64,000 nt of DNA from Streptomyces katrae (lineage in GTDB: Bacteria > Actinomycetota > Actinomycetes > Streptomycetales > Streptomycetaceae): contig NZ_JNZY01000016.1 in assembly GCF_000717655.1 (NCBI RefSeq), positions 68,622 to 132,621 on the forward strand, given 5' to 3'. Both the position numbers and the translations under genes were made by a program. Each line of letters begins with the position of its first letter. Positions within the stretch are counted from its first letter, which is position 1. Positions 26,911 through 35,253 of the stretch are shown here, one piece after another. The notes beneath the pieces were generated by a model that had not been told where the DNA came from, did no database searches, and worked only from the letters and a program-made list of their open reading frames with translations.

Positions 26911-29274
26911 CTACTCCGGGCGCCCCGTGTAGAAGGCGACGGTGAGGTCCTTCACGAGGGCCTTGCGCTCGTAGTCGTCGAGTTCGACCAGCCCGCGTGA
27001 GGTCAGCCGGTGGACGGTGTCGTCGACCGCGTCCACGATCGAGGTCAGCACCGTGTCCCGGTGCTTGGCGTCGATGGCCGCGACCCGGCGCCGCCGCATC
27101 GCCTCGGCGACGTCGGGGGCGTACTCGATCCGGGTCGGCTGGGCCGAGTACACCTCGATCCCGACCGCCTCGGTCTCGGTCGCGAGCATCCGGGTCAGCG
27201 CGTCGCCGACGGCCTCGGCGTCGCGCAGCGTCGGGGCGTCGTCGTGGAAGGCATCGGCGGGCAGCTGGGACAGGACCCGGGCCATCGCGGATTCGACCTG
27301 CTCGGCGAGGTAGTCGGTGTGGTCCTCGACGGCGAGGGTGGCCCGGGCGGTGTCCTTGACCTGCCAGACGACCTGGACGACGACCCGCAGGGCCAGGCCC
27401 CCGGAGTCCACGGCCGGCATGGGCTCGCTGCGCCAGTGCCGCAGCCGGACGTCGACGCGCTGGCGCAGGAGGAGCGGGCTGACCCAGGTGAGGCCGGTAC
27501 GGCGGACCGTGCCGCGGTAGCGGCCGAAGAGGGTCAGCACCCAGGCGTGGCCTGCCTTGGCGCGGCCCAGTCCGCCGAGCGCGAGCAGCGCGACGATGCC
27601 GAGGAAGGCGAGCGGCGGCCAGTGGGTGGCGCGGAGCCCCTCGTAGGCGCGGGGGGTCGCGCCGAACGCGGCCACGAGGGTGGCCGGCACCGCCCCGGCC
27701 CGCCAGAGCACCGCCAGGCATCCGGCGAGGGCGAGCCCTCCGACGCCGACGCCGACCCAGCCGGGCAGTACGGGCCCGCGGTGCTCCCTGAGCCGGTCGT
27801 CGCCGCGCGGGACCCGGCGGCCGGGGGCGGGACGGGCGGCACGGGACCGCTGCACGGCGGCGGGGGCGGCGGCCGGGGGCCGGGCCTGGGCTCGGGCCGG
27901 CCGGGACTCCCCGGGGAACGGCAGGTGCACCGGCACCTCGGTGACCGCGGTCCCGCGGGCGGGCGCGGTGCGCGGCAGCTCCTGCGTGTCGGGCTCCTGG
28001 CGCTCCGCGCCCATCCCGCGGGCCACGGCCTGCGCGACGATGTCCGCGACCGCGGGTCCGGGCACTGCGGCGGGCACTGCGGCGGCCGGTTCGGCCGGGC
28101 CGTACGGCACCCCGGTCCCTGCTGTGCCGTGCCCGTGCGCGTGCCCGTGGGCGGACTCGGAGGCGGCTCGGAGGCCGGCCTGGCCGGACGCGTGGACGGG
28201 CTCGGGATCGGCCTGGAGGCCGGCCTGGCCGTGCGGGTGCGCGGAGTCGGAGCCGGCCTGGGGGCCGATCTGCCCGTGCAGGTGCGCCGGCTGGGGGCCG
28301 GCCTCCGGGTAGGCCTCGGGGTCGGCCACGCCGTACGCGGGGGCGCGACCGTGTGCCGCGGCCTCGGGCTCGGACTCGGGCTCGGGCTCGAGCTCGGCCT
28401 GGGGACCGGCGGGCGGCCACGCCTCGCCGTACCGCTGTGCGGGGCGGTCCGTCACCGGCTCGGTCCCGGCATCCGCCTCGGGACCGGCAGGCGGCCAGAC
28501 CTGCCCGTGCGGGGGCGGCGGCTCGCCCCCGCCGCCGAAGCCGCGCAGGCGCAGGGTGGCCACGCCGGTGTGTGCGGCCTCGTCCGGGCCGGGCCCCGCC
28601 GGGGCCGGTACGCAGACCAGCGGATCGGGTTCGTGGCGGTACGGGCCCCCGCCGGACTCGGCGCGGTCGACGGCCCCGGCCAGTGCGGGCACCGGCTCGG
28701 CCTCGGCCCGGTTCCGGGCCGCCGGGACCTCGCTCCGGGCGGCGTCCGCCGCCGGGCGCCCGTGCGGCAGGGCGACCTCGCGTGGCGCGGCCACCAGCCT
28801 GGCCGGAGTCCCGGCAACCCACCCCCGCCGGCCGGAATCCGCCACCCCGGCCACCATGCCCGGAGACCCCGCCCCGGGGCCGGCCTGAGCGGCGTACGAG
28901 AGCGGGCCCGCAGCCGGAGCGGCCTGCGCCGCGTGCGGGAGCGGAGCCACGAGCCGCAAGGTCTCGGCGGGAGGCTCGGCCCCCGCCCCGGCCGGGTGCG
29001 CAGGCAGGTCCGCCGCTGCCCCGGCCACCCGAGCGGCCTGCCCGGAGTCCGGGACGACGGGGTCCGCGGCCGGAAGCCCGGCCGTCGGAGCTGCCTGCGC
29101 CGTGTCCGGGAGCGGATCCGTGAGCACGGCGGTGACGCGCAGCGGGTGGGGTGGGGTCGGGTACAGGTTGCCGGTGCCCCGCAGGGCCGGGGCTTGGGGG
29201 GCGGGCGGGGGCGTGGCTGCCGCGGAGGGGACGCGGAAGGTGCCCGTCGTCGAGGTGGTGTGCGTGGGGTACAT
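26911..29274 (-). CDS. SPFH-domain (prohibitin/flotillin-like) membrane protein with very long disordered N-terminus
   Basis: 787 residues. The last 290 hold two membrane segments (about 510-530 and 548-568, including LAFLGIVALLALGGLG) and an SPFH/band-7 domain: WVLTLFGRYRGTVRRTGLTW, then VDVRLRHWRSEP, LRVVVQVVWQVKDTARATL and YLAEQVESAMARVLSQL. SPFH proteins oligomerise on membranes and scaffold proteases or cell-wall enzymes. The first 500 residues are low-complexity Pro/Ala/Gly/His-rich sequence with imperfect HGQAG-type repeats, unusual for the family. I start at ATG 29274 because GGAGG lies five bases before it; ATG 29289 would overlap the preceding stop. It follows an NlpC/P60 protein gene by eleven bases. 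Confidence 0.8.
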   Translation of the reverse strand: MYPTHTTSTTGTFRVPSAAATPPPAPQAPALRGTGNLYPTPPHPLRVTAVLTDPLPDTAQAAPTAGLPAADPVVPDSGQAARVAGAAADLPAHPAGAGAEPPAETLRLVAPLPHAAQAAPAAGPLSYAAQAGPGAGSPGMVAGVADSGRRGWVAGTPARLVAAPREVALPHGRPAADAARSEVPAARNRAEAEPVPALAGAVDRAESGGGPYRHEPDPLVCVPAPAGPGPDEAAHTGVATLRLRGFGGGGEPPPPHGQVWPPAGPEADAGTEPVTDRPAQRYGEAWPPAGPQAELEPEPESEPEAAAHGRAPAYGVADPEAYPEAGPQPAHLHGQIGPQAGSDSAHPHGQAGLQADPEPVHASGQAGLRAASESAHGHAHGHGTAGTGVPYGPAEPAAAVPAAVPGPAVADIVAQAVARGMGAERQEPDTQELPRTAPARGTAVTEVPVHLPFPGESRPARAQARPPAAAPAAVQRSRAARPAPGRRVPRGDDRLREHRGPVLPGWVGVGVGGLALAGCLAVLWRAGAVPATLVAAFGATPRAYEGLRATHWPPLAFLGIVALLALGGLGRAKAGHAWVLTLFGRYRGTVRRTGLTWVSPLLLRQRVDVRLRHWRSEPMPAVDSGGLALRVVVQVVWQVKDTARATLAVEDHTDYLAEQVESAMARVLSQLPADAFHDDAPTLRDAEAVGDALTRMLATETEAVGIEVYSAQPTRIEYAPDVAEAMRRRRVAAIDAKHRDTVLTSIVDAVDDTVHRLTSRGLVELDDYERKALVKDLTVAFYTGRPE

Positions 29275-29285
29275 CGTTGCCTCCG

Positions 29286-30698
29286 TCATGCGAACAGCCG
29301 GCGCCAGGTTTCCGGGCCCGGGTAGCCGTCGGCCGCGGCGCCGCGCCAGCCCTGGGCGCGCTGGAAGGCCTCGACGCCGCGGCGGTCGGCCTCGCTCCAG
29401 CGGCCCCCCGGGCCGGACGGGTGGTTCTTGCCGAAGCCCTTCTTCACCAGCTGGCGGCCCAGGACGGCGATGAACGGGTGGGTGGACCCGGGGCGGAACG
29501 CCGACGGCCCCGGATAGGCCGGCACCCCGGCGGGGCCCGGTGCGGCGTCCACCGTGGGCCGGATGTCATTGCCCTTGTGTTCGACGAGCAGTTGCCAGGT
29601 GTGCGCGCCCGGGATCCCGTCGGCGTCCGCGCCCGTCCAGCCCTGGGCGGTCTGGAAGGCCTGGGTGGCCAGCCGGTCGGAGTCGCTCCACGCCTTGCTC
29701 GCGCCCTTGGGGTAGAAGCGGCGGCCGCCGCGGTCGATCAGCATCCGGCCCAGCTGGGCGACGTACTCGTTGTTCGCGCCCGGCCCGAACTGCGTGGCGC
29801 CGGGGAAGACCGTCGGGACCGCCGGCTTCGGGTCGGTCGCCGGGTCCGGCTCCGCGATGCCGCCCGTCACCCCGTTGAACCGGTACGGCACGTACTTCGT
29901 CGCGTTGGTCCAGTAGCCGTACGGGGTGGTCCCCTTCCGCGTGGTCGGGCGGGTCTGCTCGTACGCGACGTAGTGCGTGCGCGTCTCGTCGACCCACCCG
30001 CCGAAGAGCACCACGTGCGAGCCGTTGGTGGGGTTCGACGGGTTGTGGAAGAGCAGCATGTCGCCCGGCAGCAGCTCCTCCTTGGTGATCTTGGTGGCGA
30101 ATTTGTCGAGGCTGCCGGTCCACTCGTTCGTACCAAGGTTCCAGGCCATCGAGACGTAGCCGGAGCAGTCCTGCCGGTAGCCGTCGGACCAGTACGCGGA
30201 CATGCTGTACGGGACCTGCGCGTCCAGCCACAGCTTCGCCCGGGTGATGATCGACGTCCGGTCGATCCGCTTGACGGCCGACGGCGCCCCGGGCAGACCC
30301 GCCGGCTTGGCCGGTGCCGGGCGCCCGTGCAGCGGGGACCGGCCGCCCTGCGGCGAGCCGGGGATGTCGGCGTCGGGGGCGTCGGGGGCGGGGGTGTCCA
30401 GGGAGACCGGCTCCGGGCCGGCCACCGGGGTGGCCGCCGCCAGTGCGGCCGAGCCGCCACCGCTCAGGACCACGCCCGCCGCGGTGGCCAGCACCAGCGC
30501 CCGGCGGGTCCCGCGGGCGGCCGGGTGGCCGCCGTCACGGAGCGGTATGGCCCGTGCGCGGGCGAGGGCACGACGGCGCTGCGTGCAGCCGAGGCAGGCG
30601 CAGTCGCCTGCGGGCTCGTACTCCTCGAAAACGGGCATCGGCATCGCTGCAGGCATGGGTGCAGGCATCTGCACATGCATCGGCGGCTGGATCGTCAT
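29286..30698 (-). CDS. NlpC/P60-type amidase with peptidoglycan-binding repeats
   Basis: 470 residues. The N-terminus is Met/Pro-rich (MQMPAPMPAAMPMP) with a small Cys cluster (CACLGC), then a membrane segment at about 64-88. The catalytic domain has the NlpC/P60-like nucleophile Cys178 in YRQDCSGYVSMAW and His228 in SHVVLFGGW. Two C-terminal repeats of about 75 residues (AFQTAQGWTGADADGIPG and AFQRAQGWRGAAADGYPG) are peptidoglycan-binding type 1 units. It probably cleaves or processes cell-wall peptides outside the membrane. The SPFH gene starts within eleven bases of its stop, so they form an operon. Confidence 0.82.
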   Translation of the reverse strand: MTIQPPMHVQMPAPMPAAMPMPVFEEYEPAGDCACLGCTQRRRALARARAIPLRDGGHPAARGTRRALVLATAAGVVLSGGGSAALAAATPVAGPEPVSLDTPAPDAPDADIPGSPQGGRSPLHGRPAPAKPAGLPGAPSAVKRIDRTSIITRAKLWLDAQVPYSMSAYWSDGYRQDCSGYVSMAWNLGTNEWTGSLDKFATKITKEELLPGDMLLFHNPSNPTNGSHVVLFGGWVDETRTHYVAYEQTRPTTRKGTTPYGYWTNATKYVPYRFNGVTGGIAEPDPATDPKPAVPTVFPGATQFGPGANNEYVAQLGRMLIDRGGRRFYPKGASKAWSDSDRLATQAFQTAQGWTGADADGIPGAHTWQLLVEHKGNDIRPTVDAAPGPAGVPAYPGPSAFRPGSTHPFIAVLGRQLVKKGFGKNHPSGPGGRWSEADRRGVEAFQRAQGWRGAAADGYPGPETWRRLFA

Positions 30699-30781
30699 GC
30701 GGTTCCGTCCACTCCCCTGCTCGTCGCTGGTCCGGCGGGCCACGCATCTGTCGGGGCATCAGATTCGGTTCGGCCCAGACA

Positions 30782-30818
30782 TATCGTGCACGATAAACCC
30801 CTTAAACATGGGTTAATC
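30782..30818 (-). promoter_or_regulatory. Overlapping palindromes upstream of the NlpC/P60-SPFH operon
   Basis: TATCGTGCACGATA (30782-30795) is a perfect 14-bp palindrome; it overlaps a second one, GATAAACCC (30792-30800) with GGGTTAATC (30810-30818). They lie 85-120 bp before the operon start and 67 bp before tRNA-Lys copy 3, in a lower-GC patch. Operator function is inferred. Confidence 0.5.
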
Positions 30819-30884
30819 GGACAAGGCGGGCGCGGCTGGTCACGAGCACCACTCGAGGTGGGGTAGAGTTTTCCCTGTCAGCAA

Positions 30885-30958
30885 GCGCCGCTAGCTCAGT
30901 TGGTTAGAGCAGCTGACTCTTAATCAGCGGGTCCGGGGTTCGAGTCCCTGGCGGCGCA
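30885..30958 (+). tRNA. tRNA-Lys(CTT), copy 3
   Basis: Identical to copies 1 and 2 across 74 nt. The preceding bases GTCAGCAA are shared with copy 1, so similarity extends beyond the mature gene. Confidence 0.97.
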
Positions 30959-30968
30959 CAGACAGGAA

Positions 30969-31003
30969 AAGCCCCTCGCAGCGAAAGCTGCGAGGGGCTT
31001 TTT
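30969..31003 (+). terminator. Terminator after tRNA-Lys copy 3
   Basis: Perfect 14-bp arms AAGCCCCTCGCAGC / GCTGCGAGGGGCTT with a GAAA tetraloop, followed by TTT. Confidence 0.9.
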
Positions 31004-31145
31004 CGTCGTGCCGCCCGGCCCTAGGGTGGCGGGGGCCTCCTGCGCCGGTCCCCGGACTCCTCCCGCGGCCCGGGCGCGCCGCACGGTCGAGGACCGGACG
31101 TCCGGCGGTGCCGGGGCGGGTGCGCGCGACCGTGCGCGTGTCGCC

Positions 31146-31883
31146 TCACGCCGCCGCGCCGGACCGGACTCCCGCTCCGGCGCCACCGCCCGCGCCGGTA
31201 CGTGCGCCCGTACCCGGCCCCGGGGGCGGGGTCGTGCCCGTCAGGTAGGCCGAGACGACCACGTTCGCCGTGTACTCCTTGGCCGCCTTGTCGTACGTTC
31301 CCCCGCAGGTCACCAGGCGCAGCTCGGCCCGGCCGGGGACCCGCGGACCGTAGGCGCGGTGCGCGTCGAAGCGGGCCCGCTCGTAGACCCGTACGTCCTC
31401 GATCGTGAACTCGGCGACCGAACCGTCCATCCGCACCACGCGCACCGTGCCGCCCGGGCGTGCCGAGCTCAGGCCGTAGAACACCGCCGGCTTCGAGGCC
31501 GTGTCCACGTGCCCGACGAGCAGCGCGGCCCCGGCCTCGCCCGGCTTGGCGCCGCCGCCCCACCAGCCGACCGTGCCGGGGCGGTCGAACGGCGGCGGAT
31601 CGACGGCGCCCTGGGCATCGAGGCCGCGGGAGATCACCGGCGCCTGGATGCCCATCGACGGCACGTCGACCCGTGCCGGCACGGACGCCGCCAGCGGCGC
31701 GTGCGCGACGGGCAGCCCCGGGACCGGGATCGACGATCCGCCCGCCGGTGCGGCGGACGGGCTCGGCGGGACGCCGGTGATCTCGCGGCCCCACAGCCAC
31801 AGGCCGAGCACCAGCACGGACCATGCGGCGAAGGTCAGCAGCCGCCCGCCGCCGGAGGACCTGGGCTCCCCCGAGCCCGTCAC
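31146..31883 (-). CDS. Class F sortase
   Basis: 245 residues. An N-terminal anchor helix (FAAWSVLVLGLWLWG, 18-32) precedes a Pro/Ala linker and the sortase barrel: VDVPSMGIQAPVI, LVGHVDTAS with catalytic His125, and LVTCGG with nucleophile Cys193, followed by the basic residue region. The tail is a Gly/Ala/Pro linker. Class F sortases are membrane-bound transpeptidases that link secreted proteins to the wall. The gene follows by ten bases a secreted protein with a sorting-signal-like tail, presumably its substrate. GTG start at 31883. Confidence 0.88.
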   Translation of the reverse strand: MTGSGEPRSSGGGRLLTFAAWSVLVLGLWLWGREITGVPPSPSAAPAGGSSIPVPGLPVAHAPLAASVPARVDVPSMGIQAPVISRGLDAQGAVDPPPFDRPGTVGWWGGGAKPGEAGAALLVGHVDTASKPAVFYGLSSARPGGTVRVVRMDGSVAEFTIEDVRVYERARFDAHRAYGPRVPGRAELRLVTCGGTYDKAAKEYTANVVVSAYLTGTTPPPGPGTGARTGAGGGAGAGVRSGAAA

Positions 31884-31893
31884 CGGCGGGCCC

Positions 31894-32541
31894 TCACTCG
31901 CCGCTGCGGCGCCGGCGCAGCGTCAGCGCCCGGAACGCGACGGCCAGGGTGGCCGCGGTGGCGAGCACGGCGCCGATCACGGTGTGCGGGAGGCCGGGGC
32001 CGTCGCCCCCGTGGTTCTTCTTGGCGGCCGCGGCCTGTTCCTGCGCCGCGAGCTCGGCGGACATGCCGCCGCCGCCCGCGTGGACGGGCCAGACGGGAGA
32101 CCGGTGGGGATTCGGCCGGTCGTGCTCCTTCTCGCGCTCCTTGTCACGGTCCTTCTCGTGGCCGTCGCGCCGGCGGACGACCTCGATGGAGCCGCGGACG
32201 CGGTCCTCACCCCCGTCGCACTTCACCCGGATGTCGTGCCAGCCGGGCTGGGCCGTGGAGCTGACCATCGCGTCGCCCGTCAGCGTCCTGTCCCCGTCGC
32301 GGCCGGACGACAGGTGGACCTCCGACACGAAGACGGCGGACCTGGCGGACGCCCATCTGTCCTCACATCCGCGGACGCGCAGCTTGACCTGCGCCCCCGG
32401 CTCGGCCTGGTGCGGATCGACCGAGACGCCGCCGCGGTTCTCCTCGCCCGCCGCGAGAACGGTGGGCGCGGACACGGCGGTGAGCGCCGTCAGGGCGACG
32501 GCCACCCCGGTGACACGGAGAGCGATCAGAGCACTGCGCAT
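31894..32541 (-). CDS. Secreted protein with sorting-signal-like C-terminus, upstream of the class F sortase
   Basis: 215 residues. Signal peptide to about residue 30 (ALIALRVTGVAVALTALTAV then SAPTVLA); an Ig-like, two-cysteine domain (VSVDPHQAEPGAQVKLRV ... GWHDIRVKCDGGEDRV); a charged Lys/Glu/Asp linker (GHEKDRDKEREKEHD); then LPHTVIGAV, a hydrophobic helix and RRRRSGE. The LPxT-helix-Arg layout is that of a sortase substrate, but the residue after Thr is Val, not Gly. ATG 32541 has GAGGAGG six bases upstream. The class F sortase gene begins ten bases after its stop. Confidence 0.75.
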   Translation of the reverse strand: MRSALIALRVTGVAVALTALTAVSAPTVLAAGEENRGGVSVDPHQAEPGAQVKLRVRGCEDRWASARSAVFVSEVHLSSGRDGDRTLTGDAMVSSTAQPGWHDIRVKCDGGEDRVRGSIEVVRRRDGHEKDRDKEREKEHDRPNPHRSPVWPVHAGGGGMSAELAAQEQAAAAKKNHGGDGPGLPHTVIGAVLATAATLAVAFRALTLRRRRSGE

Positions 32542-32575
32542 GGTGAACCTCCTCAACAAAGAGGTTCACGCGCGG

Positions 32576-32603
32576 CGCGGCGCTCCGCATCCGGAGCGCC
32601 GCG
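32576..32603 (-). terminator. Terminator after the NagD-type phosphatase gene
   Basis: Perfect 12-bp arms CGCGGCGCTCCG / CGGAGCGCCGCG with a CATC loop, 17 bp beyond the phosphatase stop and upstream of the secreted-protein gene. Confidence 0.75.
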
Positions 32604-32620
32604 GGCTTGACCCGTTCGGA

Positions 32621-33400
32621 TCAGACGAGATCGACCAGGTCGGCGATGGAGTCGACGGTCTTGGTCGGGCGGTAGGGGAACTTCTCGGTGTCCGCGGCGG
32701 AGGTCAGTCCGGTCAGGACGAGGAAGGTCTGCATGCCGGCCTCGAGCCCGGCCAGGACGTCGGTGTCCATGCGGTCGCCGATCATCGCGCTGCTCTCGGA
32801 GTGCGCGCCGATGGCGTTCAGGCCGGTCCGCATCATGAGCGGGTTGGGCTTGCCGGCGAAGTACGGCCGCTTGCCGGTCGCCTTGGTGATCAGCGCGGCG
32901 ACGGCGCCGGTGGCCGGGAGCGGTCCCTCGGTGGAGGGGCCGGTCTCGTCGGGGTTGGTGCAGATGAAGCGGGCGCCGGCGTTGATCAGGCGGACCGCCT
33001 TCGTCATCGCCTCGAAGCTGTACGTCCGGGTCTCGCCCAGGACGACGTAGTCGGGCTCGTGGTCGGTCAGGATGTAGCCGATGTCGTGCAGGGCGGTGGT
33101 GAGGCCGGCTTCGCCGATGACGTACGCGGTGCCGCCCGGCCGCTGGTCGTCGAGGAACTTGGCGGTGGCGAGCGCCGAGGTCCAGATGTTCTCGACGGGG
33201 ACGTCGAGGCCCATACGGGACAGCCGGGCCTGGAGGTCGCGCGGGGTGTAGATGGAGTTGTTGGTCAGGACCAGGAAGGGCTTGCCGGATTCGCGCAGCC
33301 GCTTGATGAAGGCATCGGCGCCCGGGATCGGGGTGCCCTCGTGGATCAGGACCCCGTCCATGTCGGTGAGCCAGGATTCGATCGGCTTGCGCTCTGCCAC
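32621..33400 (-). CDS. HAD-IIA family phosphatase (NagD-like)
   Basis: 259 residues. HAD motif I is LTDMDGVLI (DxD), motif II is LVLTNNSIY, and motif IV is MIGDRMDTDVLAG, with the Lys in YFAGKPNPLMM; the NagD-type C2 cap is present. These enzymes dephosphorylate small phosphometabolites such as nucleotides or sugar phosphates. GTG 33400 is preceded by GCGGAGAA at about nine bases. It stands alone between the sortase pair and the secreted phosphodiesterase; a link to phosphate scavenging is possible but not shown. Confidence 0.9.
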   Translation of the reverse strand: MAERKPIESWLTDMDGVLIHEGTPIPGADAFIKRLRESGKPFLVLTNNSIYTPRDLQARLSRMGLDVPVENIWTSALATAKFLDDQRPGGTAYVIGEAGLTTALHDIGYILTDHEPDYVVLGETRTYSFEAMTKAVRLINAGARFICTNPDETGPSTEGPLPATGAVAALITKATGKRPYFAGKPNPLMMRTGLNAIGAHSESSAMIGDRMDTDVLAGLEAGMQTFLVLTGLTSAADTEKFPYRPTKTVDSIADLVDLV

Positions 33401-33535
33401 TGGACTGTTCTCCGCTCTCGGTGGCCGTGACTCTGACCTGTCACCTTCGGCCGGTGACCGCTGGTCTGAACCACCCTATCGGGGCCGGGCCATGGACGCT
33501 GCGGGCGTCCACAGCCCGGAACGCGGGGGTCTGGA

Positions 33536-35074
33536 TCAGCCGAGCTCGACGTTGTCGACGGTCCAGTACCAGTTGTTGGTGCCGGCGTAGCGGAAGCGGA
33601 TCTGGACGTCGGTGGCGCCGGCCGGGACCTGGAGGCCCAGGGACTCCGACCTGGCGACCGCGTCGGCGGTGTAGTTCTTGACGACGGTCGGCGTACCGCC
33701 GTCGTAGGAGACCAGGACCTGGGCGGTCTGGCCGGCCTCGTGGTGGTAGTGGGTCTGGAAGGTCAGGTTCCTCGTGGTACCGCCGGTGACCGCCCACTTG
33801 GGGGTGATCAGGGTGGAGTCGTAGGAGCCGGTGTGGGACTTGTCGTCCCACTCGTCGGAGTCGGCGACGGCGAACACGTCGCGGGAGCGGACGTTCAGCT
33901 CGCGCCACTGGTCACGCTGGGCCTGGCTCCAGAACTCGTCGGTCGCGAAGGCCCAGCCGGCCCACTCGGTGACGCCGCCGGTGCCCATCTTGGAGTTGTC
34001 GACCGCCCAGCCGGCCGGCGGGGTGTGCGTGAAGCCCTTGACGCCCGCGGGGATGCCCGTCTCGTCCACGCGACCCTGGAGGTTCGGCCGCAGGGTGTCG
34101 AACGGGTCGTTGTCGCCGGGGGCGTTCAGCGGGATGCCGTCGATCGCGGAGCCGGGGTCGACGCCGACCTGCGCGAGGGCGGTGGCCGCCACGTCGACGA
34201 GCTTGACGTCGGCGCGGACCGAACCGGCCGGGATGCCTCCGCCCTTGGCGATGACGAAGGTGCCGCGCTCCTGGATGGTGGAGCCGCCGTGGCCGCCGGC
34301 GTCGGTGTGCCCGTGGTCGGTGGTGACCAGGATCTTCCAGTTCTCCTGGGCGTACGTGGGGCGGTTCTGGACGGCGGTGAGGAGCTGGCCGACCATCGCG
34401 TCGACGCGGCCGATCGCGTCGAGGTACTGCCGGCTGGCGGCGCCGTAGGAGTGCCCGGCGCCGTCGACCTGGCCGAAGTACACGAACGCGGCGTCCGGGT
34501 TCTGATCGCGCAGCTCGGCGGAGGCCGCGGCGGCGATCTTCGGGTCCTCGGTGCCGTAGCCGTCACGGTCACCCTTGAGGCTGAGGCGCTTGTCGACCTT
34601 GGCGGAGAAGATCGGGCCGCCCGCGTCGGTGGAGGTGATGGGCTCCCAGTCGGCGGCCGCGTACGTGTTGAGCGACGGCTTGGCGTTCTCGATGCGGGTC
34701 AGGAAGTCGGGGTGGGCCGTGGGGTTCCGGCCGGTGAAGGTGTTGTCCTTCACGCCGTGCTTGTCGGGCCAGACACCGGTGGCGATGGTGGACCAGCCGG
34801 GGCCCGAGGAGGTGGCGGCCATCGGGTTCGCGTAGAGGGTGCTCTTCGCGGTCAGGCCCTGGGCCATCAGGCCTTGCAGGTGGGGGGCGTCGGCGGCCTT
34901 GACGCGGTCCAGGACCGTGCCGTCGATGCCGATGACGAGGACCTTGCCGGTGATCGTCGCAGTGGTGGTGGCGGCCGTTTCGGCGGTGGCGGCGTGCGCA
35001 GTGAGGGCGGTGGCGAGCAGGGCCGTGGCGGTGGCGGTCACGGCGAGGGCGCGTCCTGACAGGACAGTGGGCAC
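33536..35074 (-). CDS. Secreted alkaline-phosphatase-superfamily phosphodiesterase/nucleotide pyrophosphatase
   Basis: 512 residues. The signal peptide ends near residue 29. The metal site begins at Asp51 (VLVIGIDGTVLDR); the nucleophile region is MAATSSGPGWSTIATG, where a Ser/Thr around 88-90 replaces the usual Thr-Phe-Pro; VWPDKHGV and TTDHGHTDAGGHGG supply further metal ligands. About 130 C-terminal residues form a beta-sandwich (TFQTHYHHEAGQTAQVLVSY ... YWTVDNVELG) that may bind carbohydrate. It should release phosphate or phosphonate esters outside the cell. GTG 35074 has GGAGG five bases upstream. A motif shared with the phosphonate operon lies 120 bp upstream. Confidence 0.85.
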   Translation of the reverse strand: MPTVLSGRALAVTATATALLATALTAHAATAETAATTTATITGKVLVIGIDGTVLDRVKAADAPHLQGLMAQGLTAKSTLYANPMAATSSGPGWSTIATGVWPDKHGVKDNTFTGRNPTAHPDFLTRIENAKPSLNTYAAADWEPITSTDAGGPIFSAKVDKRLSLKGDRDGYGTEDPKIAAAASAELRDQNPDAAFVYFGQVDGAGHSYGAASRQYLDAIGRVDAMVGQLLTAVQNRPTYAQENWKILVTTDHGHTDAGGHGGSTIQERGTFVIAKGGGIPAGSVRADVKLVDVAATALAQVGVDPGSAIDGIPLNAPGDNDPFDTLRPNLQGRVDETGIPAGVKGFTHTPPAGWAVDNSKMGTGGVTEWAGWAFATDEFWSQAQRDQWRELNVRSRDVFAVADSDEWDDKSHTGSYDSTLITPKWAVTGGTTRNLTFQTHYHHEAGQTAQVLVSYDGGTPTVVKNYTADAVARSESLGLQVPAGATDVQIRFRYAGTNNWYWTVDNVELG

Positions 35075-35193
35075 GTACTCCTCCGGGAGTGATCGTGGGG
35101 AAGGCGCAGGTGGACTTGCCTGGGGCGTACCTGAGGGCGTACGCCGCGAAGTGCGTGGACGTGCGCCGGGCCCGGACCGAAGGTGCGGTCTTC

Positions 35194-35209
35194 GGTCCAG
35201 ACCCGTTAT
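35194..35209 (-). promoter_or_regulatory. Candidate GntR operator upstream of the phosphodiesterase gene
   Basis: GGTCCAGACCCGTTAT matches GGACTAGACCCGTTAT at 41110-41125 in 14 of 16 positions, in the same orientation relative to the downstream minus-strand gene. The core resembles HutC/GntR-type GGTCTAGACC sites. Confidence 0.55.
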
Positions 35210-35253
35210 GCAAGCGTCACTTTCCTGGTCGTGGGTGACCAGGAGGCAACCGG

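Noticed and set aside
30699..30884. A c-di-AMP (ydaO) riboswitch before the cell-wall enzyme gene
   Set aside because: Some actinobacterial wall-hydrolase genes carry one, but I could not find its conserved GGG/ACC core elements here.
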